Below, piece by piece: positions 9,732 to 17,668 of a stretch of 64,000 nucleotides of DNA (within the stretch, counting starts at the first letter, position 1; every line of letters begins with the position of its first letter). The notes beneath the pieces were generated by a model. The model was not told the origin of the DNA. It searched no databases and saw nothing but the letters and a program-made list of their open reading frames with translations. The stretch is from Bacteroidales bacterium (GTDB lineage Bacteria; Bacteroidota; Bacteroidia; Bacteroidales; P3): positions 124,001 through 188,000 of the forward strand of contig JAFYSZ010000003.1 of assembly GCA_017559135.1 (NCBI GenBank), given 5' to 3'. The translations under genes were made by a program, and so were the position numbers.

Positions 9732-10077
9732 GGAGTTTGATAAAAATTTTAAGGATAAAAAGAAACGTGTATAGAAACCGCTATGCAAGCATAGTCATAT
9801 CCTCTTTTTTTAAGTCTTTTTTTATTTTTAAATTGCTCTATTAAAGTTAGATAAATATATCTCAGTAGATTAAGTGATAAATATATTATTTTAGAATGGT
9901 TTAATATTTTGCTTATCAATATATTACAAGAATTTTTTCTAACATTCTATTTAAGAATAAATTTTTATAATTATTCTTAAATAATATTAGATTGTTTATT
10001 TCTGATGTTGGATTATAATAAGTCTAAGAAATATTTATTTTTTTCTATGATTTAAAAAATTATTTCTATGAAATATT
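9732..10077. other. Intergenic region with inverted repeats, no gene seen
   Basis: No convincing reading frame. It contains a short palindrome CTATGCAAGCATAG (about 9783-9796), a 13-bp perfect hairpin (arms 9948-9960 and 9971-9983, 10-nt loop) and, next to the 86-residue gene, a decayed copy of the dispersed repeat (10020-10077, with CTATGATTTAAAAAATTA). The hairpin lies about 95 nt downstream of the T9SS operon and could end its transcript, but it has no T-run on the minus strand. Confidence 0.5.
9948..9983. repeat. 13-bp perfect inverted repeat
   Basis: Arms TATTTAAGAATAA and TTATTCTTAAATA separated by 10 nt. Possible 3' end structure of the minus-strand operon that stops at 10078. AT-only stem, so modest stability. 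Confidence 0.5.
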
Positions 10078-10338
10078 TTAATAATTCATAGAATTTTTTT
10101 TCTTTATTTTCAATATCACATATAATGAAGACATAAGGAGAAGAAAATACGATGCAGTGTCAATAGGTGTTTGTGTGTTGTAAGGTTCAAATTCTCCTGT
10201 TTTATTATTGAATACACCTCTTTTAAGATAAGGAGACTCTGTATTTTCTCCGTGTTGCGTAGGAGGTGAAGGAGGACCTTGTGCAATTATTGTTTCGTAC
10301 GTAAAAAAGAATAGCAATATTAAAAATGCTTTTTTCAT
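10078..10338 (-). CDS. Small secreted protein with C-terminal PID-membrane helix-lysine tail
   Basis: An 86-residue protein of unknown function. Signal peptide (about 1-19, ending IIAQ), a proline-rich stretch GPPSPPTQHG, then TPID directly before a hydrophobic helix (about 63-78) and a basic tail KIKKK. The order proline-ID motif, helix, lysines resembles tiny Bacteroidota proteins with P-G-x-PIDGG ends and looks like a membrane-retention or sorting signal; the resemblance is from memory and the role unknown. The ATG lies 2 nt after the stop of the large T9SS protein, so the two are probably made together. The 3' end runs into a decayed intergenic repeat. Confidence 0.7.
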   Translation of the reverse strand: MKKAFLILLFFFTYETIIAQGPPSPPTQHGENTESPYLKRGVFNNKTGEFEPYNTQTPIDTASYFLLLMSSLYVILKIKKKNSMNY

Positions 10339-10340
10339 TT

Positions 10341-13325
10341 CTATAAATAAATGATTTTATTATAATAAATTTGTCCATTAATTCTTACACCCAAAATATA
10401 ACAACCTTGTTTTGGAACGATGATTTCATTACCTGTTGATTCCAAGATCATTTTCCCTTCAGTATTATATAGAGAAATTCTTTCAACCTTATTGGGAGTT
10501 ATTATTTTTACAATATTTTTATCTTGAATAATTTTAAAATCTTGAATTTGATTCGCATTAGTGATAGCTAAGTCAAAAGAATACAATTTAAGAGTTAGAG
10601 ATTTCTCTTCATTATTCGATTGCGTATGAAAAATGTAAGAACTATCTTGAACAAAATCTATCAATAATTCATTGTTATCGTTATATAGTTCTGCTCTTAA
10701 AACATTTTCTGGCTTATGTTTCATTTTTAATTCGTAATCTCCTAAACTTTTGGCGATATATTTCAAAGGTATAGTAACAGAATCTTGCCACAAAGGAAGA
10801 GAAATTATGGATAAATCTTTTTGAGCATAGTTTGAATACAAATCAGGAGCAGAACCAAAACTAAACAATTTATATACATCATATTCATCTATGTTTTCTG
10901 TAGCTTCTTCGCGGAAATAAATCTTCAAATCATCTTCTCCGCCATGATAAACAAAGTTTAGATGGAATTTATTAATAATAGAAGAGTATTTTGCTGAATT
11001 TGAAATTTCTTGTTTATGAATTTTTAATAAATTTTCGTTATTATTGACTTTTGTCATAAAGCCTGAGAAAGGAGGAATCAATAAAGGATTTGTTTCATTC
11101 GGATTATCAGGAATATATTGTCCTGTTTCTGGTTTTAATATCCACATTCCACCAATATTAGTCTTAGAGAAATTGTTTTGATTAACTGTAAAAGGATAAG
11201 GATTTGCACAAAGATGATAACCATCACCACCGCCCTCATTGTAAGAAGCATTATTTAATAAAGTCAATTCATTATCAAAAAATAGATTTCCTTCCCATTG
11301 CAATTCTTTTGCTTCTGCATAAGCAATCAAATAGCCCAAATTTTGTTTAAAGAAATTACTATCCTCTACATCTTCATAATATGGAATCCAAGCAGAAGCA
11401 GTTGAGGTGTAATTTTCTTTGAGATAATACAAGTCATCTTGATTTCCAATACTAAAACTATTATAAATTTCTTGTCGAGTCTTATTTGCAATATTTATAG
11501 GTAGTCCAAAAAGTGTCCATCCATTATAGCCAATGGTGTAAGCAGGGAAAGATGGTTTTACTATATACTTTCCAACTTGCAAATTGCCATTATTTATTAT
11601 TTCAACCTTGTTTGTAGTATCGCAAGAGGAATAATTAGATTTTATTATTAATTCTGCACATTTTGCATTTGTGTTTTGAGGAATAGTTATGTTAATTCCA
11701 GAAGATAAAATCACTCTGTCTAAATTTGTTGGTTGCATTCCATTTGACCAAATAGCAGAGTCGTCCCAACTTCCTTCATTTACAACTTCTATCTCCTTGC
11801 CCATTCTAAAAGTAGTAGTGGCAATTACATTATTATTCTCCTTTATCTGACAGCGATACACTCCATTAAAATTAACATTGTTTACTTGATGAGAATTTTG
11901 CCCTGTACTTAGTGTAGTGTTTTCAAGATTATTTATTGCAATTGCAGGATTTAATGTGTGCGTTCCAAGTATAGAATTAAGGTTATTAGCATTGTATGTA
12001 GTAATATTCCATTCCGAATAAATGTTTTCGATATTCGCAGGATTATGCTTTACTCCATAACGAACTGTGCTTTTTCTTACTAAAATAGAATCTTGAAATC
12101 TAGGAGGAGCAGACTCGTTTTCTGACATTATTTTCACTCTTCCAAATATATCTATTGTGTCATACAAATTTGTATCTCTTTTTTTTACAATCAAATAAGA
12201 ATCGTTTCCGCCAGAAAATGCTGTGTGAGAAGAAACTGGGTAAATGACTAAATTAGTATCAATAGGAGAAATTTTAGAATTTAAAGCTAATACAATACAA
12301 GAATTGCTTTTAATAGTATCTTTTTCGTAAAATAGATAAGTTAATCGAGTAGTAGTATTTGAAATAAGAGTTCCGTGTCCATACGCTACAAATTCATAAT
12401 CTTTCAAACATATATCTCTTTCTGTTGGATTATAAATTTCAACAACATTTATATTAGAAGCACAAGCAACTTTTGAAATCAATAAATCATCTGCTGGATT
12501 AGAAATAGAATCTATTGAAAGCAAAAGGTTTAAATTATTTTCATTGTTTTGCCAATTTAAGGAAACCTCATAAGGATTTGATATTTGTGAAGTAAAATCT
12601 TCAATTTTCTTTTTCGTTGTAAAATAATAGGTGTTAGCAACGCTTGAATCTTGATTTTTGATTTCTATATAATACTTGGTTTCAGGTATAAGCCCTTGCA
12701 AACTAAGGGTATTAGTGTTTAAAGTGTAGTCTATTGGTTCTCGAGGAGAAATAATTTTTATGTCATCTATGCAAAAAGAGTTATTTCCAATTCGTCCAAA
12801 TTCTACAAATGAACAATCTGATAAATACATCTGCTTTACACTATCTGCATCTTTGCTTAAATAAAAAGTGGTATCGTCAATAGTAAGTATAGATTTATTG
12901 TCTCCGTTTTTTACTTTAAAAGATAATATAGAATTATTCGGGATATTTATAGTAGATGTTCTAAATTTAGAATTACTTTTGTACATGTTACATTGATTAT
13001 TTGTGTCTATTTTTATACTTCTTGCTTTGCAGCCAGGCATTTTCGTCATTGAACTTGGCAAAACCGTAAGTACATTTTCACCTCCAATCACTGTTGAATT
13101 GTTAATGACCCCATCTTTTAAAAAGTTATTGAAATCTTCCTCAAATAAAAGTGTATCTTTAAATATAGTTATAGTTTGGTTTTCAGTAATGTTAAGATTA
13201 ATTGTGGCAGTTGTTGCTCCAATTGTGTAAGTTCCTGATTCCAAATTTGTTTGCGTTTGATTTGCTGAATAAAGCAATGAATTACAAACAAATAGCAAAA
13301 TAAAAAATAACACTTTCTTTTTCAT
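10341..13325 (-). CDS. Large secreted protein with lamin-tail domain and T9SS sorting domain
   Basis: A 994-residue cell-surface or secreted protein. Signal peptide (about 1-20), a jelly-roll-like N-terminal region (about 40-190), a fibronectin-III-like segment ending YYIEIKNQD (about 195-240), a lamin-tail domain (about 275-390, with LLISKVACASNINVVEIYNP), a long region without recognised domains, and a C-terminal type IX sorting domain (about 930-994) of the form VERISLYNTEGKMI ... GCYILGVRINGQ. The T9SS domain predicts export across the outer membrane by Por/Spr machinery, which is not in this window. No catalytic motif was found. Gene order: 15 nt after YifB and 2 nt before the 86-residue protein. 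Confidence 0.8.
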   Translation of the reverse strand: MKKKVLFFILLFVCNSLLYSANQTQTNLESGTYTIGATTATINLNITENQTITIFKDTLLFEEDFNNFLKDGVINNSTVIGGENVLTVLPSSMTKMPGCKARSIKIDTNNQCNMYKSNSKFRTSTINIPNNSILSFKVKNGDNKSILTIDDTTFYLSKDADSVKQMYLSDCSFVEFGRIGNNSFCIDDIKIISPREPIDYTLNTNTLSLQGLIPETKYYIEIKNQDSSVANTYYFTTKKKIEDFTSQISNPYEVSLNWQNNENNLNLLLSIDSISNPADDLLISKVACASNINVVEIYNPTERDICLKDYEFVAYGHGTLISNTTTRLTYLFYEKDTIKSNSCIVLALNSKISPIDTNLVIYPVSSHTAFSGGNDSYLIVKKRDTNLYDTIDIFGRVKIMSENESAPPRFQDSILVRKSTVRYGVKHNPANIENIYSEWNITTYNANNLNSILGTHTLNPAIAINNLENTTLSTGQNSHQVNNVNFNGVYRCQIKENNNVIATTTFRMGKEIEVVNEGSWDDSAIWSNGMQPTNLDRVILSSGINITIPQNTNAKCAELIIKSNYSSCDTTNKVEIINNGNLQVGKYIVKPSFPAYTIGYNGWTLFGLPINIANKTRQEIYNSFSIGNQDDLYYLKENYTSTASAWIPYYEDVEDSNFFKQNLGYLIAYAEAKELQWEGNLFFDNELTLLNNASYNEGGGDGYHLCANPYPFTVNQNNFSKTNIGGMWILKPETGQYIPDNPNETNPLLIPPFSGFMTKVNNNENLLKIHKQEISNSAKYSSIINKFHLNFVYHGGEDDLKIYFREEATENIDEYDVYKLFSFGSAPDLYSNYAQKDLSIISLPLWQDSVTIPLKYIAKSLGDYELKMKHKPENVLRAELYNDNNELLIDFVQDSSYIFHTQSNNEEKSLTLKLYSFDLAITNANQIQDFKIIQDKNIVKIITPNKVERISLYNTEGKMILESTGNEIIVPKQGCYILGVRINGQIYYNKIIYL

Positions 13326-13340
13326 AATAAATTATTTTGT

Positions 13341-14879
13341 TTATCGGCCCCAACTTTCTCTATCTAAATTCCTGTAAGTTATAGCCTCAGCTAAATGAGC
13401 ATCTTGAATATCTTCACATTTTTCGAGATCGGCAATTGTTCTTGCTACTTTCAAAATCCTATCGTATGCACGAGCTGAAAGTCCTAAACGTTCCATAACA
13501 TTTCTCAATAGTTCCATTCCCGAAGGCTGTATCTTACAGAATTTTTTCATTAAAGCAGTATTCATTTGTGCATTGCAATGAATATTAGGATAGCTTTTAA
13601 ATCTTTTTTCTTGTATTTTTCTTGCTTCAATTACTCGTTTTCTTATAGTTTCGCTCGACTCACCTTCTTTTAAAGTAGAGAGTTCTTTGAACGGAACTGG
13701 CACTACTTCTAACTGAATATCTATTCTATCTAATAAAGGACCTGAGACTTTGTTAAGATACTTGTTTACAGCTCCTATTCCACAAGTACATGCTTGTGTA
13801 GGGTGATTATAATAACCGCAAGGACAAGGATTCATAGCTGCAACTAACATAAAGCTTGCAGGATATTCGCTTGTTTGTTTTGTTCTTGCTATTGTTATTA
13901 GTCTTTCTTCTATCGGCTGACGCAAAACCTCTAATACATTTCTTTTAAATTCAGGAAGTTCATCTAAAAATAATACTCCGTTATGAGCAAGTGAGATTTC
14001 ACCAGGCTGAGGATAAGAGCCACCTCCAACAAGAGCTGTATCGCTAATTGTATGATGAGGATTTCTAAACGGACGCACAGAAACTATTGATTGATTGCTA
14101 TTCATTTTTCCTGCAACTGAGTGAACCTTGGTCGTTTCTAAGGCTTCTTCAATTGTTAATGGAGGAAGAATCGAAGGCAATCGCTTTGCAAGCATTGTTT
14201 TCCCACTACCAGGAGCCCCTACCATAAGAATATTATGAGAGCCTGCCGCTGCAACTTCCATTGCACGCTTAACGCTTTCTTGTCCCTTAACATCAATGAA
14301 ATCAAATTCGTAGTTATTTAAACTTTTGGCAAATTCCTCTTGAATATCTATGAAAGTTTGTTCCATAGAATTTTGTCCGTTAAAAAAATTGATTACATCT
14401 AATATGTTTTCCGCTCCAAAAACTTCTAAATCTGTTACAATAGCGGCTTCTTTTGCATTACACTTTGGAAGAATTATTCCCTTGAAACCTTGTTTCTTAG
14501 CTTCTAAGGCTATTGGTAAAACTCCCTTGATTTTATTTAAAGATCCATCAAGCGATAACTCACCCATAATAATATAATCTGCGAATTTATCTACACAAAT
14601 CTGCTCCGAAGCCCCAAGGATACCAATCGCTAAGGGTAAATCGTAAGCCGAACCTTCTTTTTTCAAGTCCGCAGGAGCCATATTTATTACAATCTTTTTG
14701 CCAGGTATCTTATAACCATAAAAATTTAAGGCCGAAGCAATTCTTTGTTGGCTTTCTTTTACTGCATTGTCGGGTAAACCAACCAAAAGAAAGTTAATTC
14801 CTTTGTCTACATTTACTTCAATTGTTATTGTTGTTGCAATAATCCCTGAAATAGCCGATCCATAAACTTTAATCAACAT
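13341..14879 (-). CDS. YifB/ComM family Mg-chelatase-like AAA+ ATPase
   Basis: A 512-residue AAA+ protein of the ComM/YifB family, which in Haemophilus and Vibrio is a hexameric branch-migration helicase for natural transformation. An N-terminal ChlI-like fold (about 1-170, with INMAPADLKKEGSAYDLP) precedes the ATPase core: Walker A GAPGSGKTMLAK (about 221-232), Walker B GVLFLDELPEF, a cysteine cluster MNPCPCGYYNHPTQACTCG and the arginine-finger region GPLLDRIDIQ. A C-terminal Mg_chelatase_C segment follows. It overlaps the DUF4296 gene by 11 nt. Helix-hairpin-helix and ComEC-like genes elsewhere in the window would fit a DNA-uptake role. Confidence 0.93.
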   Translation of the reverse strand: MLIKVYGSAISGIIATTITIEVNVDKGINFLLVGLPDNAVKESQQRIASALNFYGYKIPGKKIVINMAPADLKKEGSAYDLPLAIGILGASEQICVDKFADYIIMGELSLDGSLNKIKGVLPIALEAKKQGFKGIILPKCNAKEAAIVTDLEVFGAENILDVINFFNGQNSMEQTFIDIQEEFAKSLNNYEFDFIDVKGQESVKRAMEVAAAGSHNILMVGAPGSGKTMLAKRLPSILPPLTIEEALETTKVHSVAGKMNSNQSIVSVRPFRNPHHTISDTALVGGGSYPQPGEISLAHNGVLFLDELPEFKRNVLEVLRQPIEERLITIARTKQTSEYPASFMLVAAMNPCPCGYYNHPTQACTCGIGAVNKYLNKVSGPLLDRIDIQLEVVPVPFKELSTLKEGESSETIRKRVIEARKIQEKRFKSYPNIHCNAQMNTALMKKFCKIQPSGMELLRNVMERLGLSARAYDRILKVARTIADLEKCEDIQDAHLAEAITYRNLDRESWGR

Positions 14880-15192
14880 TGGTCTTCGCTCTTTTAAGTT
14901 TTATAGAAGTTATTAATTTATCCATCTCTTTTGGATTATCTTTATAGTATTCTATGCTTGCTTGATAGGACTCTATGCTTACGTTATATTTTTTCAAAAT
15001 ATCTCCATTAAATTGGTTCAAAATATCTTCTTGTTCGTTAGAATCTGAATATAAAATTTGTACAAGAGCTTCTGCTTTTTTTGAATCAATTATTATTGAT
15101 GACATCGTTTCTATACCTATATGATTCTCAGTTTTTTTGCAGGAAATTATAGAAAATAAAACGATAAATAAAAGAATGTTTAAATATTTCAT
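14869..15192 (-). CDS. DUF4296-like lipoprotein
   Basis: A 107-residue lipoprotein: signal peptide and lipobox IISCKK (Cys18). The mature part is helical, with a KYNVSIESYQASIEYYKDNPKEM stretch (about 70-92) that matches the pattern of the Bacteroidota-specific DUF4296 family. Function unknown. It overlaps the phosphorylase gene by 4 nt upstream and YifB by 11 nt downstream, so all three are translated from one message. Confidence 0.7.
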   Translation of the reverse strand: MKYLNILLFIVLFSIISCKKTENHIGIETMSSIIIDSKKAEALVQILYSDSNEQEDILNQFNGDILKKYNVSIESYQASIEYYKDNPKEMDKLITSIKLKRAKTNVD

Positions 15193-16064
15193 ATTCGTTC
15201 TAATACTAATTCTATTAAATTATTCATTGAAACGTGATAATCTTCTGTAAATTCTCCTGTTTCTCTATTTGCAATTACATTACAAATTGTTAAAACATTG
15301 TGTCCAAGATTTTTACCTAAGGCATAAAGAGAGGAAGTCTCCATTTCGTAGTTTGCAGCCTTTACTTCATTGAAAGAAAAACCGCTTATTTTTGAATTAA
15401 TTGTATTGTCTGCTAAATCAAGTCTTATTTTTCTTCCTTGTGGACCATAAAAACCAGGCGCTGTTATAGTTATGGCTTTGTGCATATCGAAAGCAATTCT
15501 TTCTAATAAGTTTTCGCTACATTCAACTCCGTAAGGTTTTGGTAAATCCTTTGACCAATTCATATATTTTACAAATTTTTCGGATAAAGTATTGATTAAG
15601 ACTTCTTCATTATTTTTATAAAAATACATAATGCCGTCAATACCAATTACATATTTAGATGCAATATATTGATTCACTCCTATTTCTTTGTGAAAGCAAC
15701 CGCAAGTGCCTAATCTTATTAAATTGAGTTTGCGTTTGTTTGGTAAAATTTCACGTGTCTTTAAGTCAATATTAACACATGCGTCTAACTCGGTTACAAC
15801 TATGTCAATATTGTCAACTCCCATTCCTGTAGAAATTACAGTTATTGGTTTGTTTTTGTATTCTCCTGTACAAGAATGAATTTCACGATTTTTAGTTTCA
15901 AATTTCTTTGTATCAAAAAATGAAGATACTAAATCTACTCTTGAAGGATCGCCAACAAGAATAATATTGTCGGCTAACATTTCAGGTTTTAGGTGAATAT
16001 GATACATAGAACTATCGGAGGCTAAAACAAGTTCCGAATCGCTCAAATTATTTCCGTAATTCAT
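15189..16064 (-). CDS. Nucleoside phosphorylase (uridine phosphorylase-like)
   Basis: A 291-residue enzyme of the PNP/UDP family, which splits nucleosides with phosphate into base and pentose-1-phosphate. The phosphate-binding motif ILVGDPSRVDLV (about 35-46), the LIRLGTCGCFH strand (about 114-124) and the ribose-binding region YEMETSSLYALGKNLGH (about 239-255) are visible. The length and sequence resemble the Bacteroidota group annotated as uridine phosphorylase; a purine substrate cannot be excluded by eye. First gene of a five-gene minus-strand operon with its own promoter and an 85-90 nt leader. Confidence 0.85.
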   Translation of the reverse strand: MNYGNNLSDSELVLASDSSMYHIHLKPEMLADNIILVGDPSRVDLVSSFFDTKKFETKNREIHSCTGEYKNKPITVISTGMGVDNIDIVVTELDACVNIDLKTREILPNKRKLNLIRLGTCGCFHKEIGVNQYIASKYVIGIDGIMYFYKNNEEVLINTLSEKFVKYMNWSKDLPKPYGVECSENLLERIAFDMHKAITITAPGFYGPQGRKIRLDLADNTINSKISGFSFNEVKAANYEMETSSLYALGKNLGHNVLTICNVIANRETGEFTEDYHVSMNNLIELVLERI

Positions 16065-16154
16065 TGTTTATGTTCATTTAAATTTCATCTCTATTCTATT
16101 GTGTTCTTATCTTCTGAACTCATCAATAAAAAGAATTATGTTGATAAATTTGTG

Positions 16155-16187
16155 CAAATATACAAATTCAGTTTTTAAAATCTCAAA
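16155..16187 (-). promoter_or_regulatory. Promoter of the nucleoside phosphorylase operon
   Basis: Minus-strand TTTG (16187-16184), 21 nt, TATATTTG (16162-16155). Transcription would start near 16148. Confidence 0.7.
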
Positions 16188-16250
16188 GAAATTAAAAATA
16201 ACTGCATTATTTTAATAGTAATTCCCTTTTTTACATTCTGAAATATCTAT

Positions 16251-16282
16251 TTTCAGTGTTTTAAATAGAATTTGTATATTTG
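16251..16282 (+). promoter_or_regulatory. Promoter of the GH29-GH3 operon
   Basis: TATATTTG at 16275-16282 preceded by TTTC (one mismatch to TTTG) at 16251-16254 with a 20-nt spacer. The predicted leader is about 40 nt. Confidence 0.65.
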
Positions 16283-16329
16283 CACGGGTTAACTTTCAAA
16301 TTTTAAGGTATTGCATTTATTTTTACATT

Positions 16330-17667
16330 ATGAAAAGAAAAATTTATTGCTGTTTAAGTTTTATTTTGCTTTCAATTAATTTGTTGGCACAATATATTTA
16401 TCCTGTGGATTCTTTGGTTTTGAATAAGTTATCTGATTGGCAGGATTTGAAATTCGGAGTTATTTTTCATTGGGGGCTATATTCTGTTCCTGGAATTGTG
16501 GAATCGTGGTCTATTTGCTCAGAAGATGTTGATTGGATAGAAAGAAAAGGCAATATGTCGTATGAAGACTACAAGAAATGGTATTTTTCGTTGAAAAAAG
16601 ATTTTAATCCGGTGAAATTCAATCCAGAACAATGGGCAGATGTTATGCAAAAAGCTGGAATGAAATATATGATTTTTACAACAAAACATCATGATGGATT
16701 TTGCAATTTTGATACCAAATACACTGATTTTAAGATAACTGCTGGTCCTTTCGCAAACAATAGTCGTAAAGATGTAACTTATCATGTTTTTGAGGCTTTT
16801 CGTCAAAAAGATTTTATGATAGGCTGCTATTTTTCAAAGCCTGATTGGCATTGTCCTTGGTATTGGAATGAAGAATTTGCGACTCCGAATCGATATCACA
16901 ATTATAAAAAAGAAAGACATATTGATTGGTGGCAAAAATATCAGCAATTTACCGAAAATCAACTGAATGAACTTTTGTCAAACTATGGAAATATAGATAT
17001 ATTATGGCTTGATGGAGGTTGGGTTTCAGGAGATGAGGTAAATATTGACAGAGTCGTAGATAAAGCACGCAACAAACATAAAGGAATGCTCTGTGTGGAT
17101 AGAAACATAGGAGGGGAAAATGAAAATTATCAAACACCTGAACGAGGAATCCCTGAAACTCAGTTGAATTATCCTTGGGAAAGCTGTATTACATTAAGTA
17201 ATGATTGGGGTTGGGTGCCAAATGCTCCTTATAAATCTGCTCAAACAGTTTTGAATATCCTTATAGAAATCACAGCAAAAGGCGGTTGCTTTTTGTTGGG
17301 GATAGGACCGACAGCCGAAGGTCTCATTGAACAAGAAATAATTGACAGGTTAAGTATTGTAGGAAAGTGGCTAGAAGTAAATGGAGAGGCAATTTACAAC
17401 ACTCGAACTACACCTGATTACAATTATGGTAACATTTGGTTTACAGCAAATAAAGATAAAGAAACTATTTATGCAATATATGCACTTGAAGAAGGACAAC
17501 AAATACCAAAAACAATTGTTTGGGAAGGTAATATACCTAAATCAGATATGAGGATTTTGAAAGGCGATAAAAAAATAAAATATAAAATTGAGGGACAAAA
17601 GGTATTTGTTGATATACCCGAAAATATGAGAAACGAATCAATAGTTCTCAAATTTAAGATAAAATAA
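16330..17667 (+). CDS. Alpha-L-fucosidase, GH29
   Basis: Retaining exo-glycosidase releasing L-fucose from host glycans or plant polymers. The 445 residues include a signal peptide (about 1-20, ...NLLAQ), the GH29 entry motif KFGVIFHWGLYSVPG (about 42-56), TTKHHDGFCNF (about 117-127) and ILWLDGGW with the predicted nucleophile Asp228. A short C-terminal beta domain follows. There is no lipobox, so it should be periplasmic. Its stop is separated from the GH3 start by one base. No SusC/SusD pair, sensor or sulfatase is adjacent, so this is not a typical polysaccharide utilisation locus. Confidence 0.92.
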   Translation: MKRKIYCCLSFILLSINLLAQYIYPVDSLVLNKLSDWQDLKFGVIFHWGLYSVPGIVESWSICSEDVDWIERKGNMSYEDYKKWYFSLKKDFNPVKFNPEQWADVMQKAGMKYMIFTTKHHDGFCNFDTKYTDFKITAGPFANNSRKDVTYHVFEAFRQKDFMIGCYFSKPDWHCPWYWNEEFATPNRYHNYKKERHIDWWQKYQQFTENQLNELLSNYGNIDILWLDGGWVSGDEVNIDRVVDKARNKHKGMLCVDRNIGGENENYQTPERGIPETQLNYPWESCITLSNDWGWVPNAPYKSAQTVLNILIEITAKGGCFLLGIGPTAEGLIEQEIIDRLSIVGKWLEVNGEAIYNTRTTPDYNYGNIWFTANKDKETIYAIYALEEGQQIPKTIVWEGNIPKSDMRILKGDKKIKYKIEGQKVFVDIPENMRNESIVLKFKIK

Positions 17668-17668
17668 A

